Source: Staphylococcus argenteus
GTDB lineage: Bacteria > Bacillota > Bacilli > Staphylococcales > Staphylococcaceae
Length of the DNA: 64,000 nt
Assembly: GCF_000236925.1 (NCBI RefSeq)
Contig: NC_016941.1
Location: 744,001-808,000, forward strand
Direction of reading: 5' to 3'
A model generated the notes under the pieces. That model searched no databases. It saw only the letters and a program-made list of their open reading frames with translations, and was not told where the DNA came from. Both the position numbers and the translations under genes were made by a program. Shown one piece after another: positions 1 to 7,895 of this stretch. Positions within the stretch are counted from its first letter, which is position 1. Each line of letters starts with the position of its first letter.

Positions 1-466
1 AATCTTTATCCATAGCTAAACTTAAAGTCACGTTCATTGATTTTATAAAACTATCACGACAATCTGGATAACCTGAGAAATCAGTTTCGCAAACACCAGT
101 AATAATATGTTTTGCACCGATTTGATATGCAAGGGCACCTGCGAATGATAAGAAAAGTAAATTTCTTGCTGGTACGAAAGTATTAGGTATGCCATCTTCG
201 TTGTTAGTGATTTCCATATCATGTTGAGTTAAGGCGTTAGGAGTGAGTTGGGATAATAATGACATATCTAAAACGTGATGTTTCATTCCTTGTTCATTTG
301 CAATTTGTTTTGCTACTTCAATTTCAGTATCATGTCTTTGTCCGTAATTAAAAGTTACGAGTTCGACTTCTTTAAAATGCTTTTTTGCATAAAATAGACA
401 CGTTGTACTGTCTTGACCACCGCTAAAGACGACGATTGCTTTTTCATTATTTAATACGCTTTCCAT
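1..466 (-). CDS. queC: 7-cyano-7-deazaguanine synthase QueC (partial, C-terminus beyond window)
   Basis: Makes preQ0 from 7-carboxy-7-deazaguanine, ammonia and ATP in queuosine precursor synthesis; cytosolic. The protein begins [14 protein letters not shown], and residues 15-23 are SGGQDSTTC, the PP-loop ATP-binding motif of this family. Further on [17 protein letters not shown] is typical of QueC. About 155 of the usual roughly 220 residues are visible; the frame runs off the left edge, so the C-terminal cysteine zinc site is not seen. The ATG at 466-464 is preceded by a GGAG ribosome site at about 477-482. Upstream lies a preQ1-I riboswitch with a terminator, so the gene is probably the first of a queuosine-precursor operon continuing to the left. 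Confidence 0.95.
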   Translation of the reverse strand, partial: MESVLNNEKAIVVFSGGQDSTTCLFYAKKHFKEVELVTFNYGQRHDTEIEVAKQIANEQGMKHHVLDMSLLSQLTPNALTQHDMEITNNEDGIPNTFVPARNLLFLSFAGALAYQIGAKHIITGVCETDFSGYPDCRDSFIKSMNVTLSLAMDKD

Positions 467-542
467 TATTATAATCGCTCCTATCATTTATAAAATTAAT
501 AGCGAGGTTAATGACATTGATAAGCTTCTTTATTAATAAAGA

Positions 543-574
543 AAATAAAAAAAGCCTATCTCCATAAAAGATAG
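543..574 (-). terminator. Riboswitch-associated intrinsic terminator in the queC leader
   Basis: Read on the minus strand, a 6-bp stem (CTATCT paired with AGATAG, positions 556-561 and 569-574) is followed by G, C and a run of T broken by one A. It lies between the preQ1 aptamer and queC, as expected of an expression platform that stops transcription when ligand is bound. The antiterminator pairing was not worked out. Confidence 0.6.
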
Positions 575-645
575 ACGAAAGAAATGGGTTGCTCATATAA
601 TATAATTTATAAGGCATACCAACAGAAGTTTGAAATTTCAGTGTC

Positions 646-680
646 TAGTTTTTTATAGAGGGTTTCAGCTAGGAACCTCT
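646..680 (-). promoter_or_regulatory. preQ1-I riboswitch aptamer
   Basis: On the minus strand the sequence reads AGAGGTTCCTAGCTGAAACC, then CTCTATAAAAAACTAG. This is the class I preQ1 aptamer: P1 is formed by AGAGG and CCTCT, the loop carries the conserved TTC-TAGC segment, and the A-rich tail ends in AAAAAACTA. It lies about 180 nt before the queC start with a terminator hairpin in between. Known biology of the class is lowered queuosine-gene expression when preQ1 is abundant. Confidence 0.92.
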
Positions 681-713
681 GATATTAATTTATGTACGAA
701 GATTAGAATAAAC

Positions 714-743
714 CATATAGTAGTTAAAATCAAGGTCAGTCAA
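714..743 (-). promoter_or_regulatory. Candidate queC promoter
   Basis: On the minus strand TTGACT (743-738) and TATATG (719-714) are 18 nt apart, placing the start of transcription about 25 nt upstream of the preQ1 aptamer. An overlapping alternative is TTGATT with TATTCT. Assigned only from position and motif. Confidence 0.4.
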
Positions 744-820
744 GTGACAATGCTACTAATGTTGAAGATACAAGAATAACATATTAAAAATAAATAACAT
801 AATTAGAATGGGAGTTTAAT

Positions 821-1414
821 ATGATTCTAGTCATAGATAACAATGATTCATTTACATATAACTTAATTGACTATATTAAGACACAAACCAAATTACCGGT
901 TGAGGTTATAGGTATTGATTCACTTGTGATGGAACAGGTGATTAATATAGCGCCACAAGCAATCATTATTTCACCTGGACCTGGTAAACCAGATGATTAT
1001 CCTTCACTTTATAAAGTAATAAAAAATTTTCATAAACAGATTCCAATTTTAGGTGTGTGTCTAGGCTTTCAATGTATCGTTTCGTATTTTGGTGGAAGAA
1101 TAATACATAGCCGACGACCTGTACATGGACATACAACACAATTGCAACATTTAGGCGTGGGTATTTTTAAAGGTATTCCACAAAACTTTAATGTGATGCG
1201 TTATCACTCATTAATTGCTGAACAACAATCGTTCCCAAAATGCTTAACAATAACTGCCACAAATGATGAGAACATCATTATGGGATTAGAACATCAATCG
1301 TACCCAACGTATGGCGTACAATATCATCCTGAATCTATATTGAGTGAATATGGTTATAAACAAGTTGAATTATTTTTAGCAAAGGTGTGTGAAAATAGTG
1401 AAAATAGAATTTAA
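821..1414 (+). CDS. pabA: Aminodeoxychorismate synthase, glutamine amidotransferase subunit
   Basis: Supplies ammonia from glutamine to PabB for 4-amino-4-deoxychorismate, the route to p-aminobenzoate and folate. At 197 aa it has the usual length of a class I glutamine amidotransferase (TrpG/PabA type). It starts with DNNDSFTYN, has SPGPGKPDD at 51-59, the nucleophile in GVCLGF (Cys80), and the catalytic pair in HPES (His169, Glu171). TrpG and PabA are hard to tell apart by sequence; the partner genes immediately downstream (PabB and PabC types, no trp genes) favour PabA. The ATG follows a GGGAG site. Its end overlaps the start of pabB, suggesting translational coupling. Confidence 0.93.
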   Translation: MILVIDNNDSFTYNLIDYIKTQTKLPVEVIGIDSLVMEQVINIAPQAIIISPGPGKPDDYPSLYKVIKNFHKQIPILGVCLGFQCIVSYFGGRIIHSRRPVHGHTTQLQHLGVGIFKGIPQNFNVMRYHSLIAEQQSFPKCLTITATNDENIIMGLEHQSYPTYGVQYHPESILSEYGYKQVELFLAKVCENSENRI

Positions 1415-2549
1415 TTATCGCTATTATTTAAATGTGCATGATTATGAGCAACATCATATTCAAATGAATGATTTAGTTGCTAAAAATATAGCTACAAATT
1501 TGAAGGAAGTGGGTAGTGTAATTCAATTTGCTGAAGCGCAACAACAGCAAGGTAATTATGTTGCATTATATTTAAGTTATGAAGCAGCAAAGTATTTTAA
1601 CACTTCAATGGCAACGCATTTTCAAGAGTTGGACAATATAATTGCGGCTGCATATAGTTTTAAAAAAGTTGAAAAGGTGGTTTCAGATAACAATCAATCT
1701 GTAACGTATGAATCCAAACATCAATTTTCGTTTACAGAAACATTTGAAAATATGATAGCCAATATAAAACGTGTCCAACAAGCCATCGTAGAAGGTGAGA
1801 CATATCAAGTAAACTATACAACTCGACTTACAGATGAAATATATTATCCAATTGCGACTTTATATGATCGGTTAACACAATTTGGTAACGGAAATTATAC
1901 GGTATTGTTAGATACCGATGAAGTTCAAGTAGCATCAATTTCACCAGAATTATTTTTCCAAAAAGGGGATTTCCAAGGTATGGAAAATATCATTATTAGT
2001 AAGCCGATGAAAGGAACAATGCCCCGTGGAACTTCAGAGACAGAGGACCGATTAAATTATGAAACCTTAAAAACATCAACGAAAGATCGTGCAGAAAATG
2101 TAATGATTGTTGATTTACTGCGCAATGATATAGGTAGAATCTCTCGAAGTGGGACAATTAATGTGTATAAACCTTTCTTTATTGAGACATATAACACAGT
2201 ATTTCAAATGACTACTATGGTAAGCGGAGCTTTATTATCGCATACCGATTTATTACAAATTTTAACAGCACTATTTCCATGCGGATCGATTACAGGAGCC
2301 CCTAAAATAAATACAATGTCTTATATAAATGAATTAGAAACGACACCACGTAACATTTATTGTGGTGCAATTGGATTATTAATACCTAATGATGACCAAA
2401 AGATGATTTTCAATATTCCAATTCGTACCATCGAATATAAAAATGGACAAGCGGTTTATGGAGTTGGAGCTGGTATAACGATTGACTCTAATCCATTGGA
2501 TGAAGTTAAAGAATTTTATGCAAAAACCAAGATTTTGGAGATGTTATGA
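1398..2549 (+). CDS. pabB: Aminodeoxychorismate synthase component I
   Basis: Chorismate-binding enzyme that uses PabA-derived ammonia to make aminodeoxychorismate. Conserved blocks of the anthranilate synthase I/PabB/isochorismate fold are present: KPMKGTMPRG, RAENVMIVDLLRND and PCGSITGAPK near the C-terminus. At about 383 aa it lacks much of the N-terminal region of longer PabB/TrpE proteins, as is usual in staphylococci. The GTG at 1398 is preferred because AGGTG lies 10 nt upstream; an in-frame GTG at 1389 sits too close to it. The gene overlaps both pabA and pabC, so the three form one translationally coupled unit. Confidence 0.92.
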   Translation: MKIEFNYRYYLNVHDYEQHHIQMNDLVAKNIATNLKEVGSVIQFAEAQQQQGNYVALYLSYEAAKYFNTSMATHFQELDNIIAAAYSFKKVEKVVSDNNQSVTYESKHQFSFTETFENMIANIKRVQQAIVEGETYQVNYTTRLTDEIYYPIATLYDRLTQFGNGNYTVLLDTDEVQVASISPELFFQKGDFQGMENIIISKPMKGTMPRGTSETEDRLNYETLKTSTKDRAENVMIVDLLRNDIGRISRSGTINVYKPFFIETYNTVFQMTTMVSGALLSHTDLLQILTALFPCGSITGAPKINTMSYINELETTPRNIYCGAIGLLIPNDDQKMIFNIPIRTIEYKNGQAVYGVGAGITIDSNPLDEVKEFYAKTKILEML

Positions 2550-3157
2550 TGCAATTATTTGAAACAATGAAAATTGATAACGGTCAGATTTCAAGAGTTA
2601 AATATCATACAAAACGATTAAAAAATTCTGCTCAACGCTTGAACTTTCAATTCAATGAGCAAATTTGGCATAAACTTATCAAAGAAGTGGCATGTAAATA
2701 TCCTATAGGGGAATATAGATTGAAAGTCATTTTGAATGCTGAAGGTGATTTTGAAACGATAGTTGCACCATTACCGAAGAAAAATGTATTTACGGCTAAG
2801 ATACAAACTCTACCAGATTCTGTTAACCCAATTTTTTTAAACAATAAAACGACAGAACGGAAACATTTAGATCATCAACACGAAACAGATTTAATATTGC
2901 TAACATCTGCGAACGGTAAAGTGCTTGAATTCGACATTGGAAATATAATAATTGAAGAAAATGGTAAATGGTATACGCCCATATATGATGGAGATTTCTT
3001 AAAAGGGTGTATGAGGACTTATTTAATAGATCAAAACAAGCTAACTGAGAAAGATTTTAATAAAAATGAATTAATTGTTAAATATCATAATGATGAGATT
3101 CGTTTATTTCTCATAAATAGTTTACGAGAGGTTGCTGTTGTACACCTTTGCCTTTAA
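2546..3157 (+). CDS. pabC: Aminodeoxychorismate lyase (PabC-type PLP fold IV protein)
   Basis: Predicted to eliminate pyruvate from aminodeoxychorismate, giving p-aminobenzoate. The product is 203 aa, clearly shorter than common PabC or branched-chain aminotransferases of about 270-300 aa. NNKTTER (Lys101 the likely PLP lysine) and the later LEFDIGNIIIEE segment resemble the fold-IV family, and DGDFLKGCMRTYLI resembles its C-terminal part. The start is an ATGATG doublet overlapping the TGA of pabB. The assignment rests strongly on gene context; a diverged aminotransferase cannot be excluded from sequence alone. Confidence 0.8.
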   Translation: MMQLFETMKIDNGQISRVKYHTKRLKNSAQRLNFQFNEQIWHKLIKEVACKYPIGEYRLKVILNAEGDFETIVAPLPKKNVFTAKIQTLPDSVNPIFLNNKTTERKHLDHQHETDLILLTSANGKVLEFDIGNIIIEENGKWYTPIYDGDFLKGCMRTYLIDQNKLTEKDFNKNELIVKYHNDEIRLFLINSLREVAVVHLCL

Positions 3158-3221
3158 AATAAAAGAAATAATAATGTAGAAATTAAGTTGAAAGCTAAAA
3201 TAATGTTAAATGGGGACCAAT

Positions 3222-3428
3222 ATGATCATTGTTTATATCGTACTGTTGTTAATTTTAGTTATTGCAAATCATCGCATTGTAAATCGATTGCTTACTGAAA
3301 ATAGAACATACTTTGTTCGTCTAGTAGCAACGATAACGACTTTTATTAGTTTTGTACTAGTCTACGCGTTGATACGTGAAATTATGCCATATGTTGTTAG
3401 GATGATGGATTTACTGTATCATCAGTAA
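3222..3428 (+). CDS. Small two-helix membrane protein of unknown function
   Basis: About 68 aa with two hydrophobic stretches (roughly residues 2-18 and 33-55) separated by a basic loop containing ENRTYFVR. I do not recognise a family. An in-frame ATG exists at 3210, but GGGGA at 3212-3216 lies 5 nt before the ATG at 3222, so the shorter form is preferred. It follows pabC by about 60 nt and precedes pxpB by 100 nt without a clear terminator, so it may be read through from the pab operon. Confidence 0.6.
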   Translation: MIIVYIVLLLILVIANHRIVNRLLTENRTYFVRLVATITTFISFVLVYALIREIMPYVVRMMDLLYHQ

Positions 3429-3527
3429 GTCATGTATAAAACTCAAGTAAAACGTTAATGAGTTCTTTAATTAAAATAGAAAGAACGTAAATATACCAAT
3501 GTGTATAAATTTTGAAGAGGTGTACTT

Positions 3528-4220
3528 ATGAAAATATATAGTCAAGGTGACCAAGCTATCGTTGTAGCAATTGAAAAAGAAGTATCTAAAAGCTTAACAG
3601 AAGATTTACTAACATTACGATCATATTTAGTTGAACAAAATTATCCTTTTATTATAGAAATTGTACCTTCTGAATCAGATATGATGATTGTGTATGATGC
3701 AAGAGATATGATTAAACATCATAATATCCAGTCACCTTTTCTCTATATGAAAGCGTTGATTGAATCTATTCATTTAAATATAAAACATGAATTTAAACAA
3801 CAAGAATCGATAGAGATACCTATTGTTTATGGAGCAAATTATGGACCTGATTTAGAAGCGCTATTAAAGCACTACAAACTTAAATTAGAATCATTTATAG
3901 AACTACATTCCAAATCGCAATATTTTGTTTCAATGATGGGATATTCACCTGGTTTCCCATATTTAACTGGATTAAATAAAAAGTTATATGTTAATCATAC
4001 AAGTAATGAGAAAAAATTTATCCCCGCAGGTTCGGTTGTCTTAGAAGGTAAAAAGTGCGGTATTGTGACTACTGATACATTTAATGATTGGCTAGTCATT
4101 GGTTATACACCAATATCTCTTTTTAATCCTAATGAAAAAAATTTCGCGCGTTTAAAATTAGGAGATAACATTAAATTCAAACCAATTAATAAGGATGAAT
4201 TAGAACGGGGAGCGTATTAA
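3528..4220 (+). CDS. pxpB: 5-oxoprolinase subunit PxpB / KipI family
   Basis: A 230-aa protein of the allophanate-hydrolase subunit 1 / KipI family, which in many bacteria works with PxpA and PxpC to open 5-oxoproline to glutamate with ATP. The core is in the C-terminal half: MGYSPGFPYLTGL, then FIPAGSVVLEGKKCGI, characteristic of the family. GAGGTG lies 6 nt before the ATG. The next gene, pxpC, starts one base after its stop codon, so the two are co-translated. No pxpA (LamB/YcsF family) lies beside them, so the pair either uses a subunit encoded elsewhere or has a KipI/KipA-like regulatory role. Confidence 0.88.
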   Translation: MKIYSQGDQAIVVAIEKEVSKSLTEDLLTLRSYLVEQNYPFIIEIVPSESDMMIVYDARDMIKHHNIQSPFLYMKALIESIHLNIKHEFKQQESIEIPIVYGANYGPDLEALLKHYKLKLESFIELHSKSQYFVSMMGYSPGFPYLTGLNKKLYVNHTSNEKKFIPAGSVVLEGKKCGIVTTDTFNDWLVIGYTPISLFNPNEKNFARLKLGDNIKFKPINKDELERGAY

Positions 4221-4221
4221 A

Positions 4222-5226
4222 ATGGCAATCATAATTGAAAAAAGTGGTTTATTCAGTAGCTTTCAAGACTTTGGTAGAAGAGGATATGAGCATGATGGTG
4301 TAATTCCATGTGGTGCACTTGATACTTTAGCACATGAAATTGCTAATCGATTAGTTGCTAATGATAAAAATGAAGCGACTTTAGAAATGACTAATAAAAT
4401 GGCGACGATTCGATTTACGGAACCTACACTTATAGCATTGGCTGGTGGACACGTTAAAGCCTATACAGATCATATGACAATAGTACCTTATAAATTATAT
4501 TTAATAGATAAAGGTGACATACTAAGATTTAAAGAAACAAGTCACACTTCTCGTGTTTATCTTGCAGTTGGTGGCGGATTTGAATTAGATGAATGGCTCG
4601 AATCAAACTCTACAGATTTTAATGTGAAGATTGGTGGTTTTCATGGCAGGAAACTACAAGATGGTGATGTAATCAAACTGAAACGATCATATACATCTCG
4701 ACATCATAAACTATTCGAAAACCTTAAACACACTAAACAAACTGATTGGGGGATTGATGGATACGCGCTATCATTTAATTATATGTCTGATGTCTTTCAT
4801 GTTATTAAAAATAAAGGTACTGAAGACTTTAAAGAAGATGCGATACAGCGCTTTGTTAAACATGATTATAAAGTGACGAGCAAAGCTAATAGAATGGGGA
4901 TGATGTTAGAAGGTGAAAAGATTAAAGCTTTTTACGAAGATATGCCTCCCTATCAAACAGTAAAAAAAGGGACTATACAAATTAAGCGTGATGGTACACC
5001 AATTATTCTGTTGAATGACCATTATACATTAGGTAGCTATCCACAATTAGGTACGATAGCAAGTTACCATTTAACAAAATTAGCACAAAAACCACAAGGT
5101 TCAAGATTAAAATTTCAATTTATAGATATTTTAACGGCCGAAAAAAATCTTGTGAAATATAGTAATTGGCTTAATCAGCTTTTCCATGGTATAGAATACA
5201 GGATGCAGTTAGAAATGTTGAAGTAA
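4222..5226 (+). CDS. pxpC: 5-oxoprolinase subunit PxpC / biotin-dependent carboxyltransferase family (KipA)
   Basis: 334 aa, matching the allophanate-hydrolase subunit 2 family. It opens with SGLFSSFQDFGRRGYEHDGV and GALDTLAHEIANRLV, the usual N-terminal signature, and has SKANRMGMMLEG and LLNDHYTLGSYPQLGTIA in the second half. Proposed partner of PxpB in ATP-dependent 5-oxoproline hydrolysis in the cytosol. GGGGAG provides the ribosome site inside the last codons of pxpB, and the stop-to-start distance is one base. An AT-rich hairpin about 65 nt after the stop may end the transcript. Confidence 0.88.
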   Translation: MAIIIEKSGLFSSFQDFGRRGYEHDGVIPCGALDTLAHEIANRLVANDKNEATLEMTNKMATIRFTEPTLIALAGGHVKAYTDHMTIVPYKLYLIDKGDILRFKETSHTSRVYLAVGGGFELDEWLESNSTDFNVKIGGFHGRKLQDGDVIKLKRSYTSRHHKLFENLKHTKQTDWGIDGYALSFNYMSDVFHVIKNKGTEDFKEDAIQRFVKHDYKVTSKANRMGMMLEGEKIKAFYEDMPPYQTVKKGTIQIKRDGTPIILLNDHYTLGSYPQLGTIASYHLTKLAQKPQGSRLKFQFIDILTAEKNLVKYSNWLNQLFHGIEYRMQLEMLK

Positions 5227-5286
5227 GTCAATATAGAAAGCTCATACCAGAGTCTGATGAAACAAAAATTCTCCCGCTGTATAATA

Positions 5287-5330
5287 AAAAAATACTGTGT
5301 TTTGATTTCAAAATACATAAATATTTTTCT
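5287..5330 (+). terminator. AT-rich hairpin after pxpC
   Basis: TGTGTTTTGA (5296-5305) pairs with TCAAAATACA (5308-5317), flanked by A-rich and T-rich arms and ending ATTTTTCT. It is a weak, AT-rich stem-loop in a terminator position. Confidence 0.4.
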
Positions 5331-5701
5331 TGTTTTGCAGAAAATGAGAAAGATAAAGTGTGTTTTTACTTGAATTTTGACTAAAATTACTCTATATTAA
5401 TTAATTGAGCTATACTTATTATTACAATTTGATTACAAAGTTTAACTTTGTTAATTGGATGATAAATATAAAAACAGAAATTTACATGATTAATGAAGCA
5501 TTGTAGCAATCAATTACTGGTAAACAATCAGGTTGAAGCTACAAATAATGGAATTTTTAAAACTTAAATCTGAAAGTAATTACTTTAATTATGACAATGT
5601 TAACTTTTAAACACGCTGATTATATAACTACATAATGTTAATATCTAATTTATTCAAGTACTTTCGCAAGATTTAATATCTAAATAACGGGGGAAAGAAT
5701 C
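5331..5701 (+). promoter_or_regulatory. ltaS upstream region with candidate promoter
   Basis: A TTGAAT (5370-5375) and TATATT (5393-5398) pair with 17-nt spacing could start the ltaS transcript, leaving a leader of roughly 300 nt. The leader has a small hairpin (ACAAAG / CTTTGT near 5435-5451) and a wider inverted repeat (TTGTAGC with GCTACAA near 5503-5546). ATAACGGGGGAAAGAATC gives ltaS a strong GGGGG ribosome site. No further gene is visible. Confidence 0.45.
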
Positions 5702-7642
5702 ATGAGTTCACAAAAAAAGAAAATTAGTCTTTTTGCGTTCTTCTTATTAACTGTAATAACGATTACCTTGAAGACGTATTTTTCTTATTATGTTGATTTT
5801 TCTTTAGGTGTTAAAGGTTTAGTACAAAACTTAATTTTATTGATGAATCCATATAGTTTAGTAGCACTTATTTTAAGTGTCTTTCTATTCTTTAAAGGTA
5901 AAAAAGCATTTTGGTTCATGTTTATAGGTGGTTTCTTATTAACTTTCCTTTTATATGCCAATGTTGTGTACTTTAGATTCTTCTCAGACTTTTTAACGTT
6001 TAGTACTTTGAACCAAGTAGGTAACGTAGAATCAATGGGTGGAGCTGTTAGTGCTTCATTCAAATGGTATGACTTTGTATACTTCATTGATACGTTAGTT
6101 TACTTATTCATTTTAATCTTTAAAACGAAATGGTTAGACACAAAAGCATTTAGTAAGAAATTTGTTCCTGTTGTTATGGCGGCATCAGTAGCACTATTCT
6201 TCTTAAACTTAGCTTTTGCTGAAACAGACAGACCTGAATTGTTAACACGTACATTTGACCATAAATATTTAGTTAAATATTTAGGGCCATATAACTTCAC
6301 AGTATATGATGGTGTGAAAACAATCGAAAATAATCAACAAAAAGCACTGGCATCTGAAGATGATTTAACAAAAGTATTGAATTATACTAAACAACGTCAA
6401 ACAGAGCCAAACCCAGAATATTATGGGGTAGCTAAGAAGAAAAATATTATTAAGATTCATTTAGAAAGTTTCCAAACATTCTTAATTAATAAGAAAGTTA
6501 ATGGTAAAGAAGTTACACCGTTTTTAAATAAACTATCAAGCGGGAAAGAACAGTTTACTTATTTCCCTAATTTCTTCCATCAAACAGGACAAGGTAAAAC
6601 ATCTGATTCTGAGTTTACAATGGATAATAGTTTATACGGTTTACCACAAGGTTCTGCTTATTCACTAAAAGGTGATAATACGTATCAGTCACTACCAGCA
6701 ATTTTAGATCAAAAGCAAGGTTATAAATCTGATGTAATGCATGGTGACTATAAAACATTCTGGAACAGAGACCAAGTATACAAACACTTTGGTATAGATA
6801 AGTTTTATGATGCAACATATTATGATATGTCTGATAAAAATGTTGTTAATTTAGGCTTGAAAGATAAAATCTTCTTCAAAGATTCAGCGAATTATCAAGC
6901 TAAAATGAAATCACCGTTTTATTCACATTTAATTACATTAACAAATCACTATCCTTTCACATTAGATGAAAAGGATGCAACGATTGAAAAACCTAATACA
7001 GGTGATGCGACGGTAGACGGATATATTCAAACAGCACGTTATTTAGACGAAGCTTTAGAAGAATATATCAATGACTTGAAGAAAAAAGGATTATATGACA
7101 ACTCTGTAATTATGATTTACGGTGACCATTATGGTATTTCTGAAAATCATAATAATGCAATGGAAAAATTATTAGGCGAGAAAATTACACCAGCGAAATT
7201 TACAGATTTAAACAGAACTGGTTTCTGGATTAAAATCCCAGGTAAATCTGGCGGTATCAATAACGAATATGCTGGACAAGTAGATGTTATGCCAACAATT
7301 CTACATTTAGCTGGTATTGATTCTAAGAACTATTTAATGTTTGGTACTGATTTGTTCTCTAAAGATCATAATCAAGTTGTACCATTCAGAAATGGTGACT
7401 TTATAACGAAAGATTATAAATATGTTAATGGTAAAATTTATTCAAACAAAAATAATGAACTATTAACTACTAAACCTGCTGACTTTGAAAAGAATAAAAA
7501 GCAAGTTGAAAAAGATCTCGAAATGAGTGACAATGTGCTTAACGGTGACTTGTTTAGATTTTATAAAAATCCAGACTTCAAAAAGGTAAACCCTTCGAAG
7601 TATAAATATGAAACAGGACCAAAAGCAAACTCTAAAAAATAA
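5702..7642 (+). CDS. ltaS: Lipoteichoic acid synthase
   Basis: Polymerises glycerol phosphate from phosphatidylglycerol onto the glycolipid anchor to make lipoteichoic acid. 646 aa: five hydrophobic helices in residues 10-175, then an extracellular sulfatase-like domain. Residues 215-218 are ALAS, the signal peptidase cleavage site known for the S. aureus enzyme. Glu255 (in HLESF) and catalytic Thr300 (in [10 protein letters not shown]) fall at the positions reported for LtaS, and YGDHYGIS supplies the downstream Asp-His metal ligands. It is a single-gene unit with a GGGGG site before the ATG and a strong terminator after it. Full length and apparently intact. Confidence 0.98.
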   Translation: MSSQKKKISLFAFFLLTVITITLKTYFSYYVDFSLGVKGLVQNLILLMNPYSLVALILSVFLFFKGKKAFWFMFIGGFLLTFLLYANVVYFRFFSDFLTFSTLNQVGNVESMGGAVSASFKWYDFVYFIDTLVYLFILIFKTKWLDTKAFSKKFVPVVMAASVALFFLNLAFAETDRPELLTRTFDHKYLVKYLGPYNFTVYDGVKTIENNQQKALASEDDLTKVLNYTKQRQTEPNPEYYGVAKKKNIIKIHLESFQTFLINKKVNGKEVTPFLNKLSSGKEQFTYFPNFFHQTGQGKTSDSEFTMDNSLYGLPQGSAYSLKGDNTYQSLPAILDQKQGYKSDVMHGDYKTFWNRDQVYKHFGIDKFYDATYYDMSDKNVVNLGLKDKIFFKDSANYQAKMKSPFYSHLITLTNHYPFTLDEKDATIEKPNTGDATVDGYIQTARYLDEALEEYINDLKKKGLYDNSVIMIYGDHYGISENHNNAMEKLLGEKITPAKFTDLNRTGFWIKIPGKSGGINNEYAGQVDVMPTILHLAGIDSKNYLMFGTDLFSKDHNQVVPFRNGDFITKDYKYVNGKIYSNKNNELLTTKPADFEKNKKQVEKDLEMSDNVLNGDLFRFYKNPDFKKVNPSKYKYETGPKANSKK

Positions 7643-7651
7643 TATAATTTC

Positions 7652-7685
7652 AACCCGAATTGATAATGAATCAATTCGGGTTTTG
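7652..7685 (+). terminator. Intrinsic terminator after ltaS
   Basis: A 12-bp perfect stem (7652-7663 with 7671-7682, core CCCGAATTGA) with a 7-nt loop, followed by TTT. It starts 9 nt after the ltaS stop. Confidence 0.85.
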
Positions 7686-7895
7686 TCGTATTTAGAGCAA
7701 ATAAAATAGATTTAATGAAAAGTTTTTTATTAAGCGCTCGTTTCTTATTATGAATAAATCTTAATGGTTAAAAATATAAAGTATTTTTGTTGGGTACTAC
7801 TTAATGGTATCGATTTCATTCGAATTGAAAAAGGTGTATAATATATAGAACTGATTTAAGAACGTATAGATTTTATTAGATAAAGGAAGATGGGT

